This document shows, one piece after another, positions 10,687 through 20,762 of a stretch of DNA of 64,000 bases. The stretch's first letter is position 1, and each line of letters begins with the position of its first letter. Both the position numbers and the translations under genes were made by a program. The notes under the pieces are model-generated. The model saw only the letters and a list, made by a program, of their open reading frames with translations. It did not search any database and had not been told where the DNA came from. This stretch comes from Plasmopara viticola (Eukaryota; Oomycota; Peronosporomycetes; Peronosporales; Peronosporaceae): NCBI GenBank assembly GCA_001695595.3, contig MBPM02000013.1, forward strand, positions 124,001 through 188,000, given 5' to 3'.

Positions 10687-11714
10687 AGTGAAGCCAAGTT
10701 TGAGAACATTACTAGAGCGAACTTCGGAGGATATAAAGGAGATACAGGTTTGCCTTTTGCGGTTACTTTGTCTGCAAAGGTGGATGCGTATGAACCGTGA
10801 CTTTTCTACTTTTGCCTGCATAACCATGAAATCTGCAGCAACTTTTGTACAACGTCGACGCTTCAACAAGCGCTACAGAGAAAGGATAAGTTTGCGGGGT
10901 TTAGCGTTGAAGTGGCTCCTTCTTTTGCTGTGCTGAAGACAAGAAAGACTAGGATCACGACGATGGAAAAAGTCATGTTTAAGGACCTGATGGCCGCCGT
11001 GAAAAACGCCAACCTAGGAGAAGCAGACAGAAAGATCGTTTACACGACATTGGAAGAGGTATCTCGAGACGATTATCAACTCGTTGCTTCAGGTCGTCTA
11101 GCTTTTTCTGCTTACACTCGTAAAGACAGACAACGCTACGACGTGTTAAAAAACACCGCCAAGCTCCGGTACTAACGAAAATCTGTTTCCAGGTGGACAA
11201 GGCAAGGAGTCGCGCGACAGAAAAAAGATTTTTGAATTTGTGGATGAAGCGACAAATCGAGCGAGGAAGACAGAAATTTATTACAATGAGTTTGCTGTTA
11301 AAGACAACGAACGAGTTATCGTCACGCGAATATTCGAGGCTTTTACGATCGACTCAGAGCCTGAGTTCGAACCGACACATGAAATGATAAAGAAGATGTG
11401 GAGAATGTTCAATTGAAAAAAAAACTTATCAGATCCAAGAAAATTTAAATATGCAGGCCGTTTTTTTTTTAGACTATGTGTGTCGTCTGGATCAGATGGA
11501 AATAGAGACCGCATTGGGCTCGACACGGGTGGACTCAACGAGAGCGACTCAGCACATGGAAGAAGATGATGCAAATTATCTGCATGAGCTCCAAACCGAA
11601 TATCTCATGAACCTGCTTGAAACGTACGACAAGTTTTACCCGTTTTGCGAGAGACATCGTTCATTGTGTGAATTTAAGGAACAGCTGTTCGATCACCCAG
11701 AGCCATCGCAATAA
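10687..11714 (+). pseudogene. Chimeric 3' effector fragment (E4)
   Basis: The fragment starts abruptly inside the family coding region, at the KPSLRTLLERTSEDIKEIQ segment that corresponds to about 3630 in E3, and is closely similar to E3 from there to the stop. There is no start codon, signal peptide or RXLR region. The frame is broken by a missing T near 10802 (YRDFFYF region), an extra A near 11155 before TPPSSG, and a TGA plus indel near 11415 in the NWKK segment. The last 264 bases (11451-11714) are open and end in the same FDHPEPSQ terminus as E3. It is a recombination product, not a gene. Confidence 0.8.
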
Positions 11715-12290
11715 GAGACCAGAACACGTCTATGATGGATACAACTTTCTCTTCCAGGGAAAAAAGCTCACTAAGAAACTTTGTAAACGATGCTACTACT
11801 TTGAATTTAAGGTTACACATGCAAAAAAGCTAATTGTATTTATTGCCGCTTTTCCCTATCGACTTATAGCATCTTTGTGCTTTGTGATATATACATGGCA
11901 CTCAAGCTTATCCTATCGAGGCTTAGATCGTACTCACCAACTTGTCGCAGTGCGTACTCCCTCGGTTGTTCATACTTAATCATTGTTTGTTCACTTTTTA
12001 ACCAATTTTTAACACGTTTCCATTTGCAGCAAGTCATAAAAACTACTAATTGATTAAAATCTTCATGACGTGATAGCACGACGTAACATAATAAAACGGT
12101 ACCCATTACATAATGTAATGTATTTTGTGCTCATTCTCTCGATGAAAGGAAAAGCATGACGGGATCACACAGCACCGAGACGTGCAGGAAGATACACGAT
12201 CGTTGGATGAATGATCGTTCAATATTCCTGGCCTCAAATGCAGTTAAAATAAAGGGAGCCGCTCTACCAGCCCCTCCCCTTAATGCAGTA
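11715..12290 (+). other. Effector-cluster intergenic block 3 (distal part)
   Basis: No gene is seen. The same 3' flank and conserved CAGCACCGAGACGTGCAGG module (near 12171) are found as in the other spacers. The homology stops near 12290. Confidence 0.55.
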
Positions 12291-12925
12291 CCCGTAAGCT
12301 ATAATAATGATCTAGGATTGGATGTTCTGTAGAGCAAAAAGACTTTGCAAACTTCCTCCAATCATCGATCTTCCATTTCTTCAATTATAAGTCAAGTAGA
12401 ATCCATCGTTAATACTACTTACGCATCGTTAAACGAGGCTCGCTTGACAGTCACCCTTTAACGCAGGATGAGGGCTTCATATTTACGTGCAAAAGGACAA
12501 GGAGAGTTGGACTTCGATGAGACGGTGATATCAAAGCTTTATGTCTTAAATGCTTAACAACAGAAGACGGTGCAATGAACCTGTTGATATTAACGTTGAT
12601 GCCGTTGCGGCTCGCACACAGATCAACCTTGATGTTCTGGGTACTGTCGATAATTGAGGACACTCTGCTCAGTCTCCCAGTACTTAGTTTAATTGATCGT
12701 TTATGCCAATCTTATTATTGTAGACCTGCTACTTAGAACAATGATCTTCTGTCGCGATCGTAATTAGATTATCAGCTTCCATGCGTGCAAATTTGCAAGG
12801 TTTGCATTGCGAATGCTGCACATCCTACAGAACATTTCCCAATGGTATTCGCTCCAGCCAATTATAGATCATTGCGATAGCTAAGGGGTATTGCATAGAG
12901 TATAGTCCACTAGATGTTCTAGCCT
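12291..12925. other. Unique intergenic stretch, no gene recognised
   Basis: About 630 bases separate the two conserved halves of the spacer before E5 and have no counterpart in the other spacers. The only open frame of note is 70 codons on the - strand (12451-12663), which resembles nothing I recognise. The stretch may be an insertion or an old element remnant, but I see no terminal repeats or target duplication. Confidence 0.4.
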
Positions 12926-13160
12926 GCAATTTGGTATATGCTTCTACAATTTAAGCAGGGAATCTTTCTATTTCAATATCCCTCAGAATACAATCCGGTA
13001 AATGGTGCACGGGGAGCCAGCCATTAATTTATTAACGGCCTTTTACCACAAAAGGTCAACTTGATAAATTAACCTGATATATTATCGCGTTAAATATTAT
13101 AAACCACGGAAGTCCCATACTACTATAATTAAAAATCAGGTCACCTTGCCCATCACCTCC
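12926..13160 (+). promoter_or_regulatory. Proximal promoter block of E5
   Basis: This stretch resembles the 200 bases before E6 (15743) and E8 (62745): a CCGGTAAAT-type segment, an AGCCATTAATTT segment, an AACCACGGAAGTC segment, and CATCACCTCC directly before the ATG. Conservation across paralogues is the only evidence for promoter function. Confidence 0.5.
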
Positions 13161-14966
13161 ATGCGCGGCGCTTTCTACGTGACGACTGCGCTTCTCATCA
13201 CAAACAGCATCCGGACAGCTGCCGAGGCCAATCGATCTGAATACCGTCAAACGTCGCACCATGATGGTGTGGCACCAGGTAGTATGGACACTGCTAAGTC
13301 ATTGCCCAGACGATCCCTTCAGGGCAGCCATGAACCACACGACAACTTGGCGGTCACCACGGCTGATGAAGAGCGTATGCCGGAACCATCCACGAGAATC
13401 ACTGCTTTATTGAGCGAAGAGGCGTTAGATACCATGAGAAAAGCGGTCCAATCCACCTATGATCTAAATGCTCCACCGGAAGAGACTTCTACGGGTATGG
13501 TTGAGGCATATCAACTTTTACGAAAGAAGGACCCTCGTACGGTTACCGCTAGCCACTTTAAACGCACCACACAAGCGCTAACGAGTCTAGACGAGGCCTC
13601 GGGCTTCGCCATTCCGACAAATCGTGCAGATGGTCAATCTAAGAAACTGCGCACAAGTGTCTCTTTAGAGGCGACGGAGGTACAGAACCACATCAGTCGT
13701 GACAAGATGACGCTTGCATCACGGTTCTTGAGTAATGATGAAGTCCAAAGTGTTCACAGCTTGTATCTACAACATCTTAGGCGCAACTCGGCGGTCTTTG
13801 AACCGACAGAAGATGAGACGAGAAGGATGCTTGGTCTGATTCTAGAACCAGAGAATTGGACACCAAACTTGGATCAAACGCACGCCCCGTACGCTAAAGA
13901 GTTAATGGAAATGAAGCCGGAATCTCTGAAGGAGCTGGGTTTAGATTCTAAGACGGCTCTGAAGCCAAGTTTGCGGGAATTACTCGAGCATTCTTCAAAA
14001 GATTACGAGGAAATTCAGCTTTGCCTTTTGCGATTACTGCGTCTCAAAAGGTGGAAGCACATGTACCCTGACTTTTTCAGCTTTTGCCACATCAATCATA
14101 AAATTCGCAACGACTTGAGTGCAGCGTCGACACTTCAACTAGCGATACAGACGAAAAATAAGTTTGCAGTGTCTAGCGCCGAAGTGGCTGTTTATTCTGC
14201 TGTTCTGGAGAAAGAAAAGACGAGGAACACGAAGGCGGAAAGAGTCATGATTAAGGACTTAAAGGATGCTGTAAAAAACGCCAATTTAGAATGGGCAGAC
14301 AAGAGGTTCGTGATCAAGACATTAGAAGGAATTTCTCGAGACGATTACCAATTCGTTGCTTCAGGCCGTCCCATTCTTGATTTTGATACCCGTAAAGACA
14401 GACAGCGCTACGACGTGTTAAAAACACCGCCAAGCTCCGGCATCAACGGGAATTCGTTTCCTGGTGGACAAGGCAAGGGGTCGCGCGACAGAAAAAAGAT
14501 TTTTGAGCTTGTGGATGAAGCGACAAATTGAGCGAGGAAGACAGGAATAAATTACAATGAGTTTGCTGTTAAAGACGACGAACGAGTTATCGTCACGCGA
14601 ATATTCAAGACCTTTATGATAGACTCAGAGCCTGTGTTCGCACCGACACTTGAAATGATCAAGAAGATGTGGAGAATGTTCAATTGGAAAGAAAACTTGT
14701 CAGATCCAAGAAACTCTCGATATGCAGGGCATACTTTTTTAGACTATGTGTGTCGTCTGGATCAGCTGCAATTAAAGACCGAATTGGGCACTGAACGGGT
14801 AAATTCAATGAGAGCAACTCAGCACATGGAAAAAGGTGATGCAAACTATCTGCTCGAACTTCGAACCGAATATCTCATGATGCTGCTTGAAACGTATGAC
14901 AAGTTTTACCCGTTTTGCGAGAGATATTCTTTATTGTGTAGATTTGAGAGACAGCTATCGCAATAA
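13161..14966 (+). pseudogene. RXLR-like effector (E5) with in-frame nonsense codon
   Basis: The frame opens at the ATG at 13161 and reads as a normal family member: signal peptide (1-21), RXLR-like RSLQ at 51-54, DEER at 69-72. A TGA at 14529-14531 then replaces a CGA arginine codon in EATNR. Reading in the same frame past it gives a clean C-terminus to 14966 with the LLETYDKFYPFCERY block, so this single change is the only lesion seen. The truncated product would have 456 residues and keep all targeting motifs, so it could still be secreted. The first 390 or so codons are nearly identical to E6, while the C-terminal third is closer to E3 (both have TRKDRQRYDVLKTPP), which points to a mosaic. 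Readthrough or an allelic difference cannot be excluded. Confidence 0.75.
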
Positions 14967-15742
14967 GAAACGAGAATGCTAATAAATGTTAAGAAACGTT
15001 GTGAATGATGCCCTTACTTTGAAAATAATATTTACACTCGCAAAAGTGCTTATTGTTTATATTGCACGCAGTTGCCGCTTTTCCCTACTGCCTTATACCA
15101 CTTTGTGCTTTATAATATATACGAGGCACTAAAGACAAATACTTGTTTTACTCAAAACGAAAGATATATAATAAAACAAGTAACATGCTAGAGTGTGCGT
15201 ATCGCTGTAGCTTTTATTTTGCCTCGAGTCTTAATTTGTATTCATCAACTTGTCGTCGCTGTGTGGCTGTACAGTCATTTGCGTACTTGGTAATTGGATG
15301 ATAACCAATTAATTAAGATGCTATTGACGTAAAATGGGGCGACGTAAAATAGCAATAGCACGACAAAACATTTGATAGAATGAAGCTGTACCCATTGCAT
15401 AATGTGATTTGTATTATGCTCGTGTTTCTTGATAGAAAGATTGTCATGACGGGGTCATGCAGCACCGAGACGTGTGGGAAGATACACGACCTGCGGGTGA
15501 ATGATAGTTTAGTATCCCTCGTTTTAAGTGTGCAATACCTAGCCGATAGTTCTCCTCACCTGGGAGTTTTTGCTATCCCTTAGTATGCAGTCTGGTAAAT
15601 TTACCGACAGGAACGCCGGGAGCCATTAATTCTCAAACGGCCTAAATAAATTACCCTAATACTTTATCGCGTTAAATATTATAAACCACGGAAGTCTCGT
15701 ATTACTATAATTAAAAATCACGTCACCTTGCCCATCACCTCC
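14967..15742 (+). other. Effector-cluster intergenic/promoter block 4
   Basis: No gene is seen. The 3' flank, the conserved CAGCACCGAGACGTG module near 15461 and the proximal AACCACGGAAGTC block (about 15685) recur in the same order as before the other family members. Confidence 0.55.
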
Positions 15743-17563
15743 ATGCGCGGCGCTTTCTACGTGACGACTGCTCTTCTCATCACGAACAGCATCCGGACAG
15801 CTGCCGGGGCCAATCGATCTGAATACCGTCAAACGTCGCACCATGATGGTGTGGCACCAGGTAGTATGGACACTGCTAAGTCATTGCCCAGACGATCCCT
15901 TCAGGGCAGCCATGAACCACACGACAACTTGGTGGTCACCGCGGCTGAGGAAGAGCGTATGCCGGAACCATCCATGAGAATCACTGCTTTATTGAGCGAA
16001 GAGGCGTTAGATACCATGAGAAAAGCGGTCCAATCCACCTATGATCTAAATGCTCCACCGGAAGAGACTTCTACGGGTATGGTTGAGGCATATCAACTTT
16101 TACGAAAGAAGGACCCTCGTACGGTTACCGCTAGCCACTTTAAACGCACCACACAAGCGCTAACGAGTCTAGACGAGGCCTCGGGCTTCGCCGTTCCGAC
16201 AAATCGTGCAGATGGTCAATCTAAGAAACTGCGCACAAGTGTCTCTTTAGAGGCGACGGAGGTACAGAACCACATCAGTCGTGACAAGATGACGCTTGCA
16301 TCAAGGTTCTTGAGTAATGATGAAGTTCAAAGTGTTCACAGCTTGTATCTACAACATCTTAGGCGCAACTCGGCGGTCTTTGAACCGACAGAAGATGAGA
16401 CGAGAAGGATGCTTGGTCTGATTCTAGACACAGAGAATTGGATACCAAACTTGGATCAAACGTACGCCCCGTACGCTAAAGAGTTGATGGAAATGAAGCC
16501 GGAATCTCTGAAGGAGCTGGGTTTAGATTCTAAGACGGCTCTGGAGCCAAGTTTGCGGGAAATACTCGAGCATTCTTCGGAGGATTACGAGGAAATCCAG
16601 CTTTGCCTTTTGCGATTACTGCGTCTCAAAAGGTGGAAGCACATGTACCCTGATTTTTTCAGCTTTTGCCATTCCAATCTTGAAATCCGCAACAACTTGA
16701 GTGCAGCGTCGACACTCCAACGAGCGATACAGACGAAAAATAAGTTTGCAGTGTCTAGCGCCGAAGTGGCTGTTTATTCTGCTGTTCTGGAGAAGGAAAA
16801 GACGAGGAACACGAAGGCGGAAAGAGTCATGATTAAGGACTTGAAGGATGCTGTGAAAAACGCCGACATAGAATGGGCAGACAAGAGGTTCGTGTTCAAG
16901 ACATTAAAAGGGATTTCTCAAGACGATAACAAATTCGTTGCTTCAGACCGCTCTACTCTTGTTGCCGATGCTTTAATTTTTCGAGCCGACGGTCCAAACT
17001 TCGACGTGCTTAAAACACCGCCAAGCTCCGGTGCCAACGGAATATCGCTTCCAGGAGGGCAAGGCAAGGGTTCGCGCGACAGAAAACAGATTTTTGAACT
17101 TGTGGACCGAGCGAAGAAGCGGCAACCACTTAAAAATAAGTTTATTGTTGAAGAGAACGAGCGAAGTATAGTCATGATTATTCGCGACAAATTTATGATG
17201 GAATCAAAGCCTGATTTTGCACCGACGCCTGAACTGATAAAAAGGATGCAGAGAATGTTCAATTGGAAAGAAGACTCATCAGACCCAAGAAAATTTAGGT
17301 ATGCAGGCCATTACCTTTTGGACCATGTATGTCGTCTGGACCAGATAAAATTAAAGACCGTATTGGGCCCGGAACGGATACGTCTTGTAAACGCAACTCA
17401 GCACACGAAAGAAGGTGATGCGAAGTTTCTCGAAGAACTTCGAACCGAGTATCTAATGATCTTGCTTGAAACTTACGACAAGTTTTACCCATTTTGCGAG
17501 AGACATCGTGAATTGTGTACATTTGAGGAACTGCTGTTCGATCACCCAGAGCCATCGCATTAA
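15743..17563 (+). CDS. Secreted RXLR-like effector family protein (E6), intact
   Basis: A predicted secreted protein of 606 residues; the start is the ATG at 15743 that begins the family MRGAFYVTT (an in-frame TTG at 15728 is ignored). A signal peptide covers residues 1-21; the RXLR-like RSLQ is at 51-54 and the acidic motif reads EEER at 69-72. The central region has a conserved EEIQLCLLRLLRLKRWKHMYPDF helix-like block; the C-terminus ends LLETYDKFYPFCERHRELC. The 5' two thirds are almost identical to E5, while the segment around residues 400-430 (LIFRADGPNFDVLKTPP) is distinct from E3 and E5. No enzymatic domain is recognised. The role is inferred from family features: delivery into host cells and interference with host processes. 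Intact frame and retained motifs suggest a functional gene. Confidence 0.85.
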   Translation: MRGAFYVTTALLITNSIRTAAGANRSEYRQTSHHDGVAPGSMDTAKSLPRRSLQGSHEPHDNLVVTAAEEERMPEPSMRITALLSEEALDTMRKAVQSTYDLNAPPEETSTGMVEAYQLLRKKDPRTVTASHFKRTTQALTSLDEASGFAVPTNRADGQSKKLRTSVSLEATEVQNHISRDKMTLASRFLSNDEVQSVHSLYLQHLRRNSAVFEPTEDETRRMLGLILDTENWIPNLDQTYAPYAKELMEMKPESLKELGLDSKTALEPSLREILEHSSEDYEEIQLCLLRLLRLKRWKHMYPDFFSFCHSNLEIRNNLSAASTLQRAIQTKNKFAVSSAEVAVYSAVLEKEKTRNTKAERVMIKDLKDAVKNADIEWADKRFVFKTLKGISQDDNKFVASDRSTLVADALIFRADGPNFDVLKTPPSSGANGISLPGGQGKGSRDRKQIFELVDRAKKRQPLKNKFIVEENERSIVMIIRDKFMMESKPDFAPTPELIKRMQRMFNWKEDSSDPRKFRYAGHYLLDHVCRLDQIKLKTVLGPERIRLVNATQHTKEGDAKFLEELRTEYLMILLETYDKFYPFCERHRELCTFEELLFDHPEPSH

Positions 17564-18224
17564 GAAACCCGAACACGTCTACGACGGAAACAACTTTTTC
17601 TTCTAGTAAAAAAATGCACCAGAAACTTTGTAAACGATGCTACTACGTCAAGGGAAAGCTTTACACATGCAAAAGTGCTTTTTGTATCTTTTGCGTGCAG
17701 TTGCCGCTTTTCCCTTCTGACTTAAACATTTCGTGCTTTTATTATGTGGCACTCTAGCTTATCCTATACACGACAAATACTTGTTTCACATATAACGATC
17801 AACTTTAAATTGAAATAATCAACATGCTTAGAGTGTGCATGCATGTCGCCGTAGCTTTTTGCCTAGCTTCCTAATTCGTACTCACCCAATTTGTCGTCGC
17901 ACTGTGTACTACCTCGGCTGTACAAATTATTTGCGTACTCGATTATTGTATGGTCACTTCGTAATCAATTTTTAGCACGTTTTTATTTGCGGCAAGTCAT
18001 GGACACGTACTAATTGATGAGAATCTTATTGACGTAAAATGTGGCGACGTAAATATGCAATAGCACGACGAAACATTCGACAAAGTAAAGCGACACCTAT
18101 TACAAAATTTGAGCTTTATTGTCTTTCTTGAAGAACGGATTGTCATGACAGGGTCACACAGCACTGAGACGTGCAGGAAGATACACGACCTTCGGGTGAA
18201 TGATTGTTCAATATCCCTAGGCTT
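17564..18224 (+). other. Effector-cluster intergenic block 5, truncated promoter side
   Basis: No gene is seen. The 3' flank and the conserved CAGCACTGAGACGTGCAGG module (near 18160) are present, but the proximal promoter block is missing. Near 18224 the sequence jumps directly into effector coding sequence. Confidence 0.55.
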
Positions 18225-19576
18225 CAGGCTGGTCAGCCCAAGAAACTGCGCACTAGTGCGTCTTCGGATGTCACGGAGGCACAACCTGGCATCAGTCGTG
18301 ACAAGAAGACGCTTGCACCAAGGACTTTGAGTAACGGTGATATTCAGAATGTTTACAGCTTGTATTTACAACATCTTTAGCGCAACTCGGCGGTTTCTGA
18401 ACCGACAAAACATGAGACGAGAAAGATGCTTGGTATGATCAAAGATGATGACAATTGGATACCATGCTTAGAACAGACGTACACTCAGTACAGTGAAAAG
18501 TTGATGCAAATGAAGCTACAATCGCTGAAGGAGCTGGGTTTAAATTCCAACACGATTCTGAATCCAAGGTTGCGGGAATTACTAGAGCAATTTTCGAAGA
18601 ATCTAGAGGAGATCCAACTTTGCCTTTTGCGGTTACTATGTCTCAGAAGGTGGATGCACATGTACCGTGATTTTTTTATGTTCTTCCATTCCAACCATAA
18701 ATTCCGCAGCAACTTTAGTGTAGCGTCGAGACTTCAAGTAGCGCTACAGATGAAGAGTAGAATTGCAAAGTCTAGCGTCGAAGTGGCTCCTTATTTTGCT
18801 GCGCTGCGGACGAAAAAGATGAGAAATACGAAGGTCGAAAAAAGCATGTTTAAGGACGTAGAGAATGCCGTGAAAAACGCCAATTTAAAGCGGGCAGACA
18901 AAAAAGTTGTGAACAAGATCTTCAACGAAGTTTCTCGAGACGATGACCAACTCGCGGCTTCAGGCCACTTTCCTCGTATTGCCGATACCTATACTATTCG
19001 AAACGGCAAACAACGTTTCAATGTGTTGAAAACACCGCCAAGCTCCGGTCTTAACGAAGACTCGCTTCCAGGTGGGCAAGGCAAAGGGTTGCGCGACAGG
19101 AATCAGATTTTTGAGCTTGTGGACGAAGAGACAAATCGAGGGAAGGAGACGTTACGAAAAGTCTGTTGTAAAAAGAACGAACAAAGCAAAGTCATTCTCA
19201 TGCTTGACGAGTTTGTAGAGGACTCAAAGCCTGATTTTGCACCAACGCCTGGAATGATTAAAATGATGTGGAGAATGTTCAATTGGAAAGCAAACTCTCC
19301 TTATGAAAATGCAAATATGCAGGCCATTATTTAAAAGGCTATGTATGTCGTCTAGATCGGATGGAATTAGAGACCGCATTGGGCTTGGAACGAGTAAATA
19401 CAATGAGAGCGACTGAGCACATGGAAGCAGGTGATGTAAACTATCTGATTGAACTCCGAACCGAATATCTCATGAAGCTGCTTGAAACGTACGACAAGTT
19501 TTACCCGTTTGGCGAGAGACACCGCTTTCTGTGCGAAAAAGAGTCACTAGCTGTTCACCCAAAGCCATCGCAATAA
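18225..19576 (+). pseudogene. 5'-truncated effector copy (E7)
   Basis: The homology begins at about 18225 with sequence encoding QPKKLRTSAS, equivalent to roughly residue 165 of E8, so signal peptide, RXLR and EER motifs are absent. An early TAG interrupts LQHL-RNSA near 18377. The frame then stays open from 18426 to 19334 and carries the EEIQLCLLRLLCLRRWMHMYRDF block and the TPPSSG and GGQGKG stretch. A frameshift near 19310-19340 precedes a last open part (19361-19576) with LLETYDKFYPF. The closest relative by eye is E8 at 62745. It is a relic from a deletion between the upstream spacer and the gene middle. Confidence 0.8.
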
Positions 19577-19889
19577 GAATCAAAATTCGAAAACCGCATT
19601 CTTTCCGAGTAAAATAATCACCAAGGCACTTTATGAGCAAGGCTACTACGTTAAATATAAGATTTTTACGAGAAAAAGTGTTTATTGTATATGTTGCGCG
19701 CAATTGTCCCTTTTCCCTTCTGACTTATAACAATGTGTGCTTTCTTGAATGCACGTGGCACTCACGCTTATCATTTTAAAGATGAGTACTTGCTCCACTT
19801 GGAACAAGAGATTTTGAAATAAAACAAGCGACATGCTAGCGTGTGCATATCGCTGTAGGTTTAGCCGCGTGCGAATACTGCTATAGATG
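19577..19889. other. 3' flank of E7, interrupted by the LINE insertion
   Basis: Typical family 3' flank without a gene. Its homology to the other spacers breaks at 19900 and resumes at 62194, on the other side of the 42-kb insertion. Confidence 0.6.
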
Positions 19890-19899
19890 AGTCTTGAGT
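19890..19899. repeat. Target-site duplication of the LINE, left copy
   Basis: AGTCTTGAGT occurs here and again at 62184-62193. Sequence left of this copy and right of the other rejoin into a normal effector spacer (tcttgagtctgtattcgtactca, compare 15227 and 17870), which supports one insertion event. Confidence 0.75.
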
Positions 19900-20760
19900 T
19901 GAACAAATTTCATTACACTTCTATCCAGCAAATTCCTAGCTACTGTTGTAAAATCTAGAAGTATACCAAAGTAGGTTAAAACTGTAAATCGAGGATGGCA
20001 GGCATACAAACTTTCAGTCACAAAGGGAGCCGAAAAATCATCGAGAGTAAGCACTGGTTCCGTTGTTTTCATAAAGGGTTTTTTGGTGCAGTGGTTTAAA
20101 TACCTCTGCTCCAAGTCGGTATCGAGTCCCACCGTGGACGAAAACTGACAGGTGATGCTTTTTGGGGGGATTACAATTGGGGAGTCGAAAAGCTGAAAGC
20201 TTGCGATAAATGCCGAAGGCACTGTCGTGAGGGAGTCGTTACAACGCCTAGCCATAAGACGTCGGTATGCGCTAATTAGGGGTAGACAACACCTTGGCGA
20301 AGCCCAATGCAAATTGGGAGAGACGGTAATACTGGGTGGCGGAAAGCTGCAAGGATCGCTAACTTGACAGTAGTCCCACCGAATCCGTATGTAAGATGTG
20401 ACGTAGATTGAGTCAACCGTGACCTCAAAAAGGCGCAATTAGCATATCGGCTACAACTACTTCTAGAAATAAAAAACCCTTACAGGACGAAAGGCCAAAA
20501 ATGCCAAATTGTTCGAAAGGTGCTAAGGCCGGAATAACGAAAGGCCGAAAGCAAGCTTGAAAACAGCATTTTTGTGTTGAGCCACTCTTTTTTTTGCAAA
20601 GGAGCTAAGAGGGTCATCCTCTCAGCTAGAATAGGACCCAATTGTGGCGGCTGCTAAAATTAACGTTGAGGGCACAATAAGCAATACTGCTCCGAGTTCA
20701 TTTCCATCGTAAAGAGAACGTGCCGAAGCGTTATTTAGCTGCACTGAGTCTTCATTGTGG
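19900..20760 (-). other. 3' tail region of the LINE
   Basis: An open frame of 185 codons (20438-19881, - strand) shows no recognisable domain and probably is untranslated tail. The stretch includes a tRNA-like motif pair on the + strand (20078-20145) and a short repeated ACGAAAGGCC (near 20489 and 20537). No poly(A) tail is obvious at the left end. Confidence 0.45.
20078..20145 (+). other. tRNA-like Pol III box pair (possible SINE head)
   Basis: TGGTGCAGTGG (about 20084-20094) fits the A box and GGTATCGAGTCC (about 20118-20129) fits the B box of Pol III promoters, at tRNA-like spacing. The ends can pair in a GTTTTTT/CGAAAAC acceptor-like stem. The anticodon arm is not convincing, so this is not called a tRNA gene. 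A tRNA-derived SINE remnant or a tRNA-like LINE tail are both possible. Confidence 0.35.
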
Positions 20761-20762
20761 AA

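Noticed and set aside
12451..12663. 70-codon - strand ORF as a gene
   Set aside because: No recognisable motif or homologous copy and no support beyond chance openness.
20078..20145. Functional tRNA gene
   Set aside because: No convincing anticodon arm and imperfect T arm; only the box motifs and part of an acceptor stem fit.
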